Assembly (NCBI RefSeq): GCF_029784135.1
Contig: NC_073746.1
Coordinates: forward strand, 5,563,136-5,627,135
DNA from: Toxorhynchites rutilus septentrionalis
Taxonomy: Eukaryota; Arthropoda; Insecta; Diptera; Culicidae
DNA length: 64,000 bases
Reading direction: 5' to 3'
Part shown: one piece after another, positions 21,842-33,849 of the stretch
Position numbering within the stretch: the stretch's first letter is position 1
Layout of the letters: every line of letters begins with the position of its first letter
Notes under the pieces: generated by a model
Seen by the model: the letters and a program-made list of their open reading frames with translations, nothing else
Database searches by the model: none
What the model was told of the DNA's origin: nothing
Position numbers and translations under genes: made by a program

Positions 21842-22355
21842 ATCAATAAATTATTTTCATTCAAAATAAAAAAATAATAGAACTGTCTTCAGGGATGATA
21901 ATCTAGGAGACAGCTAAGATTTTCATAACTGGTCATAAACATTCCAGTAATAAAACCTTATTTTTAATTATGCATGAATGATATTAATTATCTGTTTTGT
22001 TATGATCTATCTTGTATTAATGAATTTTCTAACATCCGATATTCGGCCGGATAGGCCGGATATTCGTTTCATCTTTACTTTAAATTCTTTGTGAGACTTC
22101 GATTAAAATTTTTTAAAATTATGTATTTAATCAAAATTCGGGCAATTTTCTAAAAGATACTCATATCACACATTTTTGTTACCATTTTTGAGTGGAAGAT
22201 ATCCTCTGACTTCACATTAGTCAGCGTCCCACATTGACTATGAATCTCATTTGACTTGGAATATCCTGGTTATCACAATAACTATCGTTCGTAAATGTGA
22301 TGAAAATGCAAAAAAGAAGATTATAGATAGTGCTTGTATCAGTGTTCAATGATAA

Positions 22356-22531
22356 TTTTTTTTCTGTGTTATAGTCATTTTCTCGCACGTGAGCCACACT
22401 GTTTTTTTTTTTACATTTTGGTTGGTTCGTCACTTTTAATTCCATTCTTGGAAGAATGTCGGGAGTGAGAAATGAACTCGTGACCCTTAGTGTGAGATGT
22501 ACGGATGTCATCACTACGCCAGATCGCCTCC
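22356..22531 (-). mobile_element. tRNA-derived SINE type A, copy 1
   Basis: Minus-strand copy beginning GGAGGCGATCTGGCGTAGTG (A box TGGCGTAGTG) with a B-box-like CACGAGTTCA, then GACATTCTTCC, GTGACGAACCA and a 3' tail near ATAACACAG plus A. It has a poly-T interruption and is more diverged than the copies at 55943 and 59238. No clean duplication was seen. Confidence 0.75.
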
Positions 22532-22695
22532 AATATTAAAATTACAAATCCGATATATAAAAAAACAAAAATAATATAAAATGAATATGAAATAAATAAA
22601 TAAGTTAAAGGAGAAACATTTTGTAGGATTGGTGAGAAGCTAGAAAGAAATTCCACACCAAATCAGCCATTGGCATGGAAGTGTCTAAAATAGTA

Positions 22696-23999
22696 CAGCG
22701 CGGACTCGATTATATACCGTTTTTGATTTCTTTTCACTGTATATACAGCCATCCCATGCCAAAGCGATAAAGTGGTTCTCAGATTTTCGTGGGAAGTGGA
22801 AATTTTATTTCTTTGTCGCAAACCATTAGACCCGTATTTTTTTTTTTTTTTTTTTTTTTTTTGTTAGACTATTTCCATTTTAGAGGGTGGTCCAAAAAAT
22901 CAAAATTTTCCACTTTTTTCAAAAAATTACGTTTTTCAAAAATTCATAACTTTTGAACTACTAAGCCGATTCAAATGATCGATATATCAAATTAAAGCCA
23001 ATTAGCTGATCTTTTTTGCAGAAATACCAGAGTTGCACAAAATTTTAATTTTGGTTTCGTTATTAATGATTGTATTTGTTTTTTATAGTTTTCATGGTCT
23101 CGGGACCAAACGCGCTATAATATTTTTTTTTTTGGAAATCTGTGAATTTTTTACATGATATTTCAAAACCAGATAGGTGTTTTTTTCGTTATTAAGTCAT
23201 GATTTTTCAAAGTTTACCGTAATTATTTCGTAATTGTTCATTGTATTTATTATTTATAGCTTACATGGTTTTGGGACCAAGGGCGCTATATTTTTTTTTA
23301 TATTTTATTCTGAAAAGCTGAGGATTTTTCACATAACATATCACGAAACCAGGGAGGCAATTTTTCGTTTTTGAGTTATGACTTTTTTCCCAAAAATTAC
23401 TTTTTTTCAAAAATTTATTACTTTTGAACTACTGGACCGATTCAGATTATCGACATATCAAATTAAAGCCTACTAGCCTTGCATTTGTTTTCAAAAATAA
23501 CACACTTTATTTTAAAAATATTTTTCGGACCACCTTAAAATGGAATTGGTCACCCTAACAAAAAAAATAAAAAATGAGAAAATTTAGTACAGGATATAGT
23601 AGTGGAACAACTAAATTAGTGGATTTTAATAACATTTTGGAAGTGAGAAACTTAAAAGTTAATTACTTTTAATGTGTTATTATTAATTTTCTCCTAAAAA
23701 TTTATATGAAACTAGATGGTTTCTATCTATCAAATTGAAGTTCATTAACCGCTCTACAATTTGTTCTTGATGCCCAGCTTCTATCTTTCTTAATTTAGCT
23801 GCAATATCGATATAAACAATTCCTGGTGAAAATTCAGGCAAAAACTTGAAAAACCACCCCACTGTACATGTAATAGCTACATAAATTTCACCTTAACATT
23901 GAAAGGTTACATTTCTTCTTGAAATAAGCCATATTTGAAATATAAAAAAAAATTCCAAACTGTATATAATCAAGTCTGTATTTAATCGAGTCCGACCTG
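22696..23999 (+). mobile_element. TA-flanked element P (GGACTCGATTATATAC ends), copy 1, with nested MITE
   Basis: Flanked by TA (22694-22695 and 24000-24001). The left end is CAGCGCGGACTCGATTATA and the right end TTTAATCGAGTCCGACCTG, imperfect inverted repeats. The TA target and CAG-type end fit a pogo/Tc1-like non-autonomous element, which is inference. The right 420 bp match 36783-37215 in the same direction and 60606-61107 inverted. About 730 bp of its length is a second element inserted into it. Confidence 0.65.
22837..23569. mobile_element. MITE-like element with GGTGGTCC inverted ends, nested
   Basis: Left end TTTTTTTGTTAG then TTCCATTTTAGAGGGTGGTCC; right end GGACCACCTTAAAATGGAA then CACCCTAACAAAAAAA. 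These are imperfect inverted repeats of 40 bp or more. The outer left end is a run of about 26 T. The inside holds two diverged direct copies of a ~170-bp unit (marks: CATGGTCTCGGGACCAA / CATGGTTTTGGGACCAA, and ACTTTTGAACTACT twice). No coding capacity. It lies within the TA-flanked element at 22696-23999. Confidence 0.65.
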
Positions 24000-24329
24000 T
24001 ATTCTTGATTTTGTTGTTCCGGATTTTAATCCCTAGTGTGTATTATTCATTTTGTGTTTATCAGACAACTCCACTACATCTCACGTGTACCAAAATTTTT
24101 TTTTTACAACAGTTTATAAGAAATTTCTTCAATTTAGTGTTTCATAAATCAGTTGTAGATATTCTGAGAAGCAAAACAGCAGATCAAACTCATGATAGTT
24201 CAGTGTTTCAAAATACCCCGGGGCAAGTTGAAACAATGCATAAGAAAACTAAAAGTTTTGAAAGTTTCGGAATATCCAGTGAAAATCTATATCTTTTTTA
24301 TCGAAAGTCATCTGTCATACCATATATAT

Positions 24330-24814
24330 TTTTTTTATCCCTTTTGTTTATTTTAGGCTGATTAGCATTTTAGCTGTAACAGAGCCGAATTTTAATCGTG
24401 TACATGTCACATATTTATCATATCTATAATTAGCACATTACACAGTTGCCATTTTTCGGCGTTAGAGTATTCCCTTCTATACCATTGCAAATGGTACACA
24501 TTTACACAGTAGCCATTTTTCTATCTGTTCTTCCATTATCCACAGTTAAGACTGGACAGCGGAGACAGTCGTTGATCCATTGTTGAGTTATTTATAGAAC
24601 AGCAGCCCGATGTTTCTTGCAGAGCAGAGCAGTTGTATGGATGAATCGATCTTATTTCGACCGTGGATCGATCTCCATCGCTGATGATTGTTGTTGCGTG
24701 GACGTAGTTATTCTGTAACAACACAAAGATGGTCAATGGGGGCCCTGAGTTTTGAACTCACGATCGATCGCTTACTAAGCGAACGCGCAACCAATGTGGC
24801 TACGGAGACCCCCT
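24330..24814 (-). mobile_element. tRNA-derived SINE type B, long, with perfect target duplication
   Basis: The 485-bp insert is bounded by the 12-bp direct repeat TACCATATATAT at 24318-24329 and 24815-24826. Read on the minus strand it starts with a tRNA-like head: GGGTCTCCGTAGCCACATTG with an A-box-like TAGCCACATTGG, a GCTTAGTAAGC arm and a B-box-like GAGTTCAAAACTC. A ~380-bp unrelated body follows, ending GCTAATCAGCC and an A-rich tail. The clean duplication indicates retrotransposition by a LINE. The head is too mismatched around the acceptor for me to call it a working tRNA gene. Confidence 0.85.
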
Positions 24815-24959
24815 TACCATATATATGCTGCGTACTGATTCAAATATGGTTATATTGGGATTTTTTAAACTTTCAAGCTGAACTTCGAAAAAAAATCCGT
24901 GCTAACTTGTGTATCAACCGACTTCGACTGACCATGAGAATCTGTACCGCTCAATAGTT

Positions 24960-27900
24960 TCCGAATGAAAAGTATATCACCACCCGCCACAAGGAGACAA
25001 TCGATAATCGATCTCTTCATTGGCAATCGATGGGAACAATAAAGTCCTTTTGAAGTTACGCCGCACTTTCCCGGATCGATCCGAACCTTGACCTTGTCTC
25101 AGTGCTGATTTTTCGAGTGTCCGTGTCCCGTTTGTGATTCGTATCTCAGCCTCAGCTTCAATCGTGCGCAAATATGCGAGCAGTGGAAAGTGGATATCAA
25201 TAGGAAACAACGAAAAAATAAAATAAAATGAAGATAAATCGAGCGTAGCTCCTTTAAGGATGAGCATCGGAGGAACATAATACGGCAATTTATGAGCAGC
25301 GCGCTGATTGAGATGTATTCTCTGCACTGGCAGCAGGTATTTCTGGGAGTGTGAATCCTGTAGTAAAAAAAAAACAGTGTAGCTCACGTGGGAGAATCTG
25401 ACGCGAAACGTTGCTTTCTTTAAAGTGGCAATAAAAGTATACTTTGTTGAGTGTTGTGTGTGCTGCAGATGGCGAGCGCTTTTATTAACTAAAACGTGTG
25501 AAAATTGGCTGATTGTGGAATAAAAAAATATATTTTATTCATTGATAGATATTCTGAAGTGTACGGAATGTTTTTTCCTTTTGTGGAGTTATGTTTTAGA
25601 TGCTGAAGCTGAGCAGTTTTCAAATATTCACCCACATTCTCCATACCGAAAGCATTGACCATTTGTATTGTCCGATTCCAACGTATCGCTTTCATTTCCA
25701 TTCTATCACCCAGAAAGCATAATTCGTTACTACAACAAATATCCTCCAACCGGTCTCATTATTCCTCTGACACAGAGCTGGGATAATTCTATCACTCTGC
25801 ATTTCCCTTTTCGGTGTTCATGTACCGTAATCCGACGACAAAAAAGATGAAAGTTGAGCCGCAAAACAGTGTGCACTAACTGGTGACAGTAAATGGTCAC
25901 ACGGATTAATATTTATAAATATTTAATTTCATTAGGGGTCTACTGGCCAGCAAAGGTGTGCCAATGTTCTTTTCTTTTTCGAAGGCGTCCCGGACAATCA
26001 GTTCAAGTAAAACAATTGGCTTAAATTCCGAAAATCATACAGGAAAAATATAACGATCACGGCTCTACATGTTGGAAACATGTTTAATCGTTTAATAAGG
26101 TTGCAATAGATACAGACCTAATCTCAAAAATAATCTTATTTCCTCACACGAAAATTTTAATTGTTATTGCTCGAAGAAGCTGCGCGACCTGGTTCGAGGC
26201 CACTTCCTCAGATTTAAGGAAGAGATCCGTGACCATAGAAGAACCATTTTCTGCGGTGATAGGTGTCCCGAAACACAACGTGACACTGACCAGTTCCACT
26301 TGCGGGCTTGCGGGGAACAACGAACAACGCTGGTGTCGAACCCTCACAAATTAATTGCTCTACGGAATGACCTTGGCTTTGGTTCTGTGATGAGCTGCAA
26401 AACGATGTCGTTATGGTTTTATGGTTTCCGCAAAAAAAGAGGACGATACAAATGAGGACCTTGGAGCAAAATGGCTTTGAATTGGTTATTTTGGGAAGAC
26501 GAGCAGAGAGCTCATAGTGTGAACTAAGTTGGTGTTAACAACATCATTAGAAGAAACTGGCAAGATAATGAAGTGAGAATTGACCAACAAGGATAAATAT
26601 TTTCCATTGGATATGGTTCAGCGAAGGGCGTGTTCTTAATATGTTTCAAGTGTGGAACGAGAGATTCATGCGTTCTTCAAATTAATGTGTGAATCCTGAT
26701 ATGAGAGTAGATAACTCAATTTATTTTCATCCCACTAAGTACTGACCCCTTTTCGGTTCCACCTCGGAACCTATAATTAAACACGTTCTCACTGCCGCAT
26801 CCAGCAGAGTTGCATGAAGTCTTGGCACCATTTCGTGATGCCAGTATCAACGGGCTGGACCTCGCGTGTCACACCGACCAGCCGACGCTCCGCGGGAAAT
26901 GACAAACAAGCCGCGGGAACCGAGCAGGGGCGTGTGTGCGAGTTTTCAAACGAAAGCGAAACATTGTGTTTACAATTAAACAGCATATTTTGTTCCCCCT
27001 GACAAAGTGACAATCGGTCGGAGAGCCAAAGTCGGAGGTATCGTCGATGGAATGAATAATTGGGATCGGTTCCACCAGCAAACGGTGGACTAATAATTCA
27101 TATTTGTAACTCACCGCATGACGTCTGCCGGGCAGCATTCAAAAACCGGTTGTTAAAGTCGATCTAGTACAGATTCTGTGGAGGGGTTTCGAAAATAGGA
27201 AAATGTGTCTAACGCCACGCGGGGTGTCATCGCGGCACCACGGAAACTTTCCAAGCAAATGAAAAGCGATACGTAAACAGTGTTCGAGAAGAATAGAGAA
27301 AATAATTGTAATGAATGGGTGCATTTGTTCCGTGCTTTTGAATCCGGACACTTTTTAATTACATTCCTTATCACTAGCGTTATGGAAAATATTGTATTGG
27401 ATACCAAATTAGAAAATTAGGTGATTTTCCTGAATCACTATATGATTTACTATAACGGCTATGGTTAAAACGTAGTTTTCTTTTTTTCCACGCTATTCTC
27501 AATAGCTTAGAAATGAAAACATGGAAAAAATAATCAAAGTGCATCACTATGATGCACCATGACATATCGTCGATTAAAATTACCATCGAAATTTCAACGA
27601 ATGTATTCGAAATTCGGGAATTCTACAAATAGATCAGACATTGATATGTTTAGTCTTATACCGTTTTGTCTCAAATCACAATTAATTTCCCGAAAAAGTT
27701 CCAATTTTGAGTAACGAGACACTGTTTAATGGCCAACGAAGCTTAAGTGTTCGGAATTTAAGCCAAACGGTAAATTCAAATCCACGAACACAATAAAATA
27801 ACCGAATTCAAGAAAATAAAAATAATAAAAAATGCAGATGAAAAAAAGTGCGTTCAATCCTCGAAACATTATAAAAAATTAATGTAAAAAAGACGTGCAA

Positions 27901-28100
27901 ACGCATTTCAGAGTAATACTCTGCCGTTCTACACATAGTTGTCCCATGTTCCAAAATCAGCAACTGAGAAAAAAAGCAATCAAAGTTTTCTAGCATATTT
28001 GTCTACAAGAAGCTTTTAGCGTTTCAGTTTACCGATATGTAGACTGTAAGTATGTAATAATAATAAAAAATAATAATAATACAAAGGGTTTTTTTATAAG
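24960..28100. other. 3.1 kb without recognised repeats or genes
   Basis: No transposon similarity found and no recognisable domain in the short open frames (up to 136 codons at 24977-25387 on the minus strand). It could be host intron or intergenic DNA. Confidence 0.4.
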
Positions 28101-28110
28101 CAGTAAACTG

Positions 28111-31100
28111 TTTTTTTTTTCCAAAATATATATTTTTATCAAGGCTCATATGGCGTTAGCCTCACGGGGCCGGGAGTCCAATACTTTGACAATTTTTCTT
28201 ATTATCTATGTTAGTAATATGTAACCGATTACTCGCGGTTGGCTCGAGGTTAGTATTACAAGTATTTTCGTAATTGGGATGTTGCTGTCTCCAATGCTCT
28301 GTACGTGTGCCCAACACGGGATACTTCCTATTGAGATGCAGTTGACCATTAATCAGCAACGCCCCCCTAGTCTGTACCTCATATCTAGCGTGGTGCGTCT
28401 TTCTCGACTCGAGGAATCCAGGATAGAATGGTCACTAGCCGGCGCAATCATCAGTTCGTGTAGAGTTGTCATGAGCGGTACAACCTTTGGCTCTTGTTGA
28501 ATGATCAGTGGACTGCACAACCTTCGGCCCGTGCATCTGTAAAGAGTGTGTGTATGTATTGCCGCGACTAAGTAAAAGTTTATCGATCGGATAGGAGGGA
28601 TATGAAACGGGGGCACAACGAAGGAAACATCATTAAACGTTGAAATCGGCGTTTCTGAGGAACAGGTATAGATGAAGCAGAAGATCAGGATCCCGGCTAC
28701 CTAAGATATCCCGGACGGGGATATCCGATTGTCTGCCTTGTGCTCTCAGTGCTCTAGAGAGCTGAGCGCGAGCAGCATGGAACCGGATACACGACCAGAC
28801 AACATGCTCGATGTCGTGGTAGCCATCGCCACAATCACAAAGATTGTTTGCTGCGAGCCCAATGCGATAGAGATGCGCGTTTAGGTTGTAGTGATTGGAC
28901 ATAAGCCGAGATATCACGCGAATGAAATCACGACCTACATTCAATCCCTTGAACCATGCACTCGTCGAGACCTTAGGGATAATCGTGTGTAACCAACGAC
29001 CGAACTCATCACCACTCCACATGCGCTGCCAACTTACGAGTGTGTCCTGACGAGGAATGTGGAAAAATTCATTATAAGCAATTTGCCTTTCAAAAAGTGT
29101 GCCTTCTGAAGCGCCCACCTTAGCTAGCGAGTCCGCTTTCTCATTCCCCGGAATCGAGCAATGAGAGGGAACCCATACTAAGGTAATCTTGAATAATTTT
29201 TCGACCAAAACACTCAATAGTTGTCTTATTCTAGTTAGGAAATAAGATGAGCGTTTATCAACTTTCATTAAGCGGATTGCCTCTATTGAGCTGAGACTGT
29301 CTGAAAAAATAAAATAGTGGTCGATGGGCAATGTTTCAATGATCCCTAATGCGTAATATATCGCACCCAGTTCAGCGACATACACGGAACAAGGATCTTT
29401 GAGTTTGAAAGAGGCACTGGAATTTTCATTGAAGATGCCGAAGCCAGTGGACCCGTTTATGAATGAACCGTCAGTAAAGAACATTTTATCAGATCTAACT
29501 TTACCCCCATATTCTGCCGAAAATATCGGCGGAATAGAATCTGAGCGTAGATGATCTGGGATTCCATGGATTTTTTGTCGCATGACAGATCAAAAATGAC
29601 AGAGGAACTGCAAAAGTATGGGAAGCAAACTTGGTTGGAGATGCCCGGTGAAGGGTGCACTTCATGGGTAAGGAAATCATGGTACAAAGACATAAAACTT
29701 GACTGAGGAGTCAGTTGGAGTAGATTTTCGAAGTTATCAATCACCAATGGATTCATGATCTTGCAACGGATGAGAAATCTGTAGGATAATTCTGCGAACC
29801 GAAGAGTAAGCGGGGGTACTCCTGCCAAAACTTCGAGACTCATCGTATGTGTCGAATGCAAACACCCCATGGCTATACGCAAGCAACGATATTGTATTCT
29901 CTCCAGCTTGAGAATATGAATCCTGGCAGCTGATCGGAAGCAAAAACTGCCATATTCTAACACTGATAATATCGTTGTTTTGTACAACTGAATGAGGTCT
30001 CCTGGATGGGCACCCCACCATGTTTCGGTTATTGTTTGGAGAAAATTGATTCTTTGCTGGCATTTCTGTTTCAAATACGCAATGTGTATTCCCCAGGTAC
30101 ATTTATAGTCAAAATATACTCCAAGGTATTTGAAAAACATCGAGTGCTAGATCGTTTTGCCGGTTAGGTGAAGCTGGAATTGGGCGGGTTCGTGCTTCCT
30201 AGAAAAAACGACCATTTCGGTTTTCTCCGTAGAGAATTCGATACTCAGCTTGAGAGCCCACGTGAACAGGTTGTTCAGGGTATCTTGCAAGGATTTTTGC
30301 AGAACGGCGGGATTAGTACCCGTGATGGAAATAACTCCATCGTCTGCAAGTTGTCTCAACGTGCAATCTCTAGTTAGACAATCATCTATATCATTGACGT
30401 AAAAACTGTACAAGAGGGGGCTTAGGCAGGAGCCTTGTGGTAGGCCCATAAAACTGTATCGAGAAGATTTCAAGCTGCCATGAATGAAAAACATGTGCTT
30501 TTCTGACAGTAAATTGTACAGGAAATTATTCAGAATTGGTGAAAGTCCACGATTATGAAGCTTCTCTGAGAGAATTTCCATGGAAACTGAATCAAATGCC
30601 CCTTTGATATCGAGGAAAACGGAAGCCATTTGTTCTTTGCGAGCAAATGCGATTTGGATTTCAGAAGATAGCAGCGCGAGACAATCGTTCGTCCCTTTAC
30701 CTCGGCGGAAGCCAAACTGCGTATTTGACAGCAAATTGGTCGCTTCAACCCACTTGTCCAAACGAAGTAGAATCATTTTCTCTAACAATTTACGAATACA
30801 GGAAATCTGGAAGATTCTTCAACAAGTTGAATTTAATCTTGTCCGACCCAGGAGCTGAATTGTTACATGAGAGGAGGGCAATTGAGAATTCTACCATCGA
30901 AAAATTCTCATTGTCGCATTGGAGCGGAATGTCGCGTACGACGCTTTGTGCAGGAACGGAATCGGGACAAACCTTTCTTGCAAATTTGAAAATCCAACGG
31001 TCAGTATTCCTCACTTTCATTTGTATGGTTCCAGCCACGCATTCTCCTAGCCGTATTCCAAAGAGTGCTCATAGCGGTCTCCCTTGACAAACCATTGACG

Positions 31101-31255
31101 AACTTCCGCCAATATCCACGCTTTTTTGCTTTAATCAGACCTTTTAGTTTGGCTTCTAGAGCTTGGTACTTTCGAAACCATTTCACTAGTCTAGTTTTCC
31201 GGAATTTTTTGAAAGCGGATGATTTTTTAAGGTAGACCTTTGAACACTCCACTCA
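28111..31255 (-). mobile_element. I-type LINE copy C, diverged and rearranged
   Basis: A minus-strand relative of the other LINE copies but clearly a different subfamily (for example RQLADDGVIS, CDCGDGYHDIEHVVWSC). It starts within ORF2 and its 3' UTR (28111-28632) retains only scattered matches such as ACCGATTACTCGCGG and CTCGAG. No duplication was found, consistent with greater age. Confidence 0.85.
28633..31255 (-). pseudogene. LINE ORF2 remnant with several frame breaks
   Basis: The coding sequence lies in at least four frames: 31252-31001, 31038-30790, 30788-30147, 30140-29457 and 29583-28633. A deletion of about 150 bp near 30790 removes the segment between LLKNLPD and LLEKM, that is, the start of the RT finger region. 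The rest of the RT (FLDIKGAFDSV, GLPQGSCLSPLL, LADDG), the RNase H (FTDGSFINGS, VAELGAIYYAL, SDSLSSIEAI, WVPSHCSIPGNEKADSLAK) and the C-terminal CDCGDGYHDIEHVVWSC motif remain readable. Protein identity to copies A, B and D is clearly lower than among those three, so this insertion belongs to an older or separate lineage. Inactive. Confidence 0.9.
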
Positions 31256-31264
31256 ACGAAACAA

Positions 31265-31620
31265 AAATCCGAGAAACAGAGATTATCTTAAGGTATCCTG
31301 AAAAGGAAAACCAGTTTACATGAGTGGACTGGCTATGTATATTTTTATTTATCGTACGTACGTATCTAAACTCAATCACGAACGGCGAAGAATTTTATTC
31401 AGGAAACCTGAAAAGGTAACCGAGAGAATTCCTGTGAGACAATAAAACGGGCGATATATGTCGTAATTCATTGCGTGTAATCTGTATCGAACTCTAATTA
31501 CGATAGCGAAGACCTATGTTTCGGAAACCTGAGAAGGTAACCGAGAGATCTACACGCATATGTAACCTTCAATCTGAGTTTATAAACTCAATCGAGTGCC
31601 TGGAATTGAAAAACCAGGAA
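31265..31620. repeat. degenerate ~120-bp tandem repeat, block 1
   Basis: Three or so diverged units, each with CCTGAAAAGGTAACCGAGAG or CCTGAGAAGGTAACCGAGAG and an ATTTTTATTTATCGT or TCGTAATTCATTGCGTGTA spacer. The same core recurs at 35930-36560. Resembles an old satellite or the tandem interior of a transposon. Confidence 0.5.
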
Positions 31621-32610
31621 CCAAAAACTAATATGAATGTATAAATGCTGCCGACTTCTTTTCTACACAATTTTGGATACCATTTAATAATTTATATCGG
31701 CATCATATTTCTATTTATATAACATATGAAACTATTGAACAAATAAACATCGTGTATTAGCAGAAACATAAAAATATACATATTCAACATTCGCGACATA
31801 TCCCTGCTCGAATTTCATCATTCACCGTTGTACTGGCAACCCGGACGGGAATAAAACAACTACAAATCAGTTAAACATGATACAAAACCTACACACACAA
31901 CAAGTTTCCAGCTAGGACACTAACACTAACAACTTCTATCGTTAGAAGATTCGATTGATGGGGAAAATAATAGAGAGAGATAGAGACAACAACATAGCTC
32001 TTCGTAGAATTGCGTCAGCTCTTTCTTCGAGGCAACGAGCTGCTGCTCGGTGAACTGCACACACACACACACATTAAAACACTCCCGAGGCAAATAATGA
32101 GATACGAACACTTTCAGACCACAAAACTTTACTAGCAACTATATAAGTTCACTATAAAATTTCGTTTGATGCCAATTCACAAGAACATATTGGAATATCA
32201 TTTCTAGATGTAAAAAAACTCTTTCGAAATGCCTAAGAAACCGCACTTTTCCTAACATATCAAAAACTCCGAAGATGAAAAAAACCACGGAGCGGAAGAA
32301 AACACGTCTGCATTCGACTAGTGCACGAATCCTTTTCCTTGATGTTGGCTTTTCAAAAACTAGGAACAAACAATAAGTTTTTTCGTGTTTTTCCGAAAGA
32401 TTATGCATAAAATCATCGTTTTATGAAGAAAAGTGTTGCCAAGTGTTGAAAAGAATTTCCAAAAAGTAACATGGGACAACTACGCGTAGTACGGCAGTAC
32501 TGTGCCCAAAAAAAATCATTTGGAAATTCCAAAATTAAAAAAAAAATGATTATTTTTTAAAATTATGAGATTTTAGTATCGCGCAGTTCAAAGAAATCTT
32601 TACTATAAAT
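31621..32610. other. no recognised feature
   Basis: AT-rich, short unassigned open frames only. A CA run lies at 32056-32073. Confidence 0.35.
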
Positions 32611-32861
32611 GAGGGGCTTAGAATGAAAGGGGTGTAAGTGATTTGATCGATTTCTCTACATCTCTCTCTTTGGTCATAACTTAGCTGCAAATACATTCCC
32701 AGCTGTATTTGACAATGTGGAAGATAGATCAGAACCTCAACTATCGAATTATATAACAAACTTAAATTGGAACGTTTCTGTAGTAGAGTTATTAACTAAA
32801 GAAAAAGTTGATGAAGAGAAATTGATCAAGTCACTTACACCTCTTGCATTTTAGGCCCCTC
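32611..32861. mobile_element. 251-bp MITE with ~52-bp terminal inverted repeats
   Basis: The left end begins GAGGGGCTTAGAATG and the right end complements it as GAGGGGCCTAAAATG. The two pair over about 52 bp with seven mismatches, leaving about 147 bp in the middle. AAAT occurs directly outside both ends (32607-32610 and 32862-32865), a possible 4-bp duplication. No coding capacity. Confidence 0.75.
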
Positions 32862-32954
32862 AAATAAAATCACTAAAAAAAAGCGCGGTCGTCGTGAATA
32901 GTCGTAAACGGTCGTGCATGTGCGTGTATGTGTTTGTGTGTGCGTTTTTTCTTA

Positions 32955-33560
32955 GAGTAGCGAGTAGAGAGTAGAGAATATAGAGAGTAGAGAGAGTAGA
33001 GAGAAGGGAGAGTAGAGAGTAGAGAGAATAGAGAGTGGAGAGAGTAGAGAGTAGGGAGAGTAGAGACAGTAGGTAGTAGAGAGTACAGAGTAGAGAGTAG
33101 AGAGAGAGTGGAGAGAGTAGAGAGTAGAGAGAGTAGAGAGAGAGAGAGCGGAGAGAGTAGAGAGAGTAGAGAGAGTAGAAAGTAGACAGAGTAGAAATAG
33201 TAGAGAGTAGAGAGGGTAGAGAGAGTAGAGAGAGTAGAGAGAGTAGAGAGTAGAGAGTAGAGAGAGTAGAGAGAGTAGAGAGAGTAGAGAGAGTAGAGAG
33301 AGTAGAGAGTAGAGAGAGTAGAGAGTAGAGAGAGTAGAGAGTGTGGAAAGTAGACAGAGTAGAGATAGTAGAAAGTAAAGAGTAGAGAGAGTAGAAAGAG
33401 TAGAGAGAGTAGAGAGAGCAAAGAGTAGAGAAAGTAGAGAGTAGAGAGAGTAGAGAGTAGAGAGAGTGGAAAGAAAGTGGCGAGTAGAGAGCAGAGAGTG
33501 AAGAATAGAGAGTTTAAAATAAAGAGCAGAGAGTAGAGAGAGAACAAAGTATAGAGTAGA
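32955..33560. repeat. purine-strand microsatellite, GAGAGTA(GA) units
   Basis: About 600 bp of GAGAGTA and GAGAGTAGA units with scattered changes; one strand is almost free of C. The long minus-strand open frames across it, rich in L-S-T-Y, are artefacts of the repeat. Confidence 0.95.
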
Positions 33561-33849
33561 TAGTAGGAAATGAAGAGTACAAAGTTGAAAGTTAAAGTCA
33601 AATTTGAAAGAGAAACAATTGATCGCAGTGAAAGAGTACAATGTTGAGACATAGATCCATTTGGACTAAAAAAGAAACATTGAAAAAAAGAAAAGAAGAA
33701 AAGTTGCGAGAGTCTGTTCGAGTGCAATATCAAAGCTATTCCAATGACTTTGAGGTAAACTTATAAAAAAATAGAATTGGGCCGCTAGTCACAAATATAA
33801 AAAAACTCAAATGAACTCTTTTGTGTATAGACGAATTTCATGCCAACTC

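Noticed and set aside
24735..24814. A second tRNA gene on the minus strand
   Set aside because: The head lies at the exact edge of an insertion with a 12-bp duplication and is followed by a 380-bp body; a SINE explains it.
32873..33733. Two long minus-strand open frames (286 and 229 codons) rich in L, S, T and Y
   Set aside because: They are translations of the GAGAGTA microsatellite in different frames; no protein character.
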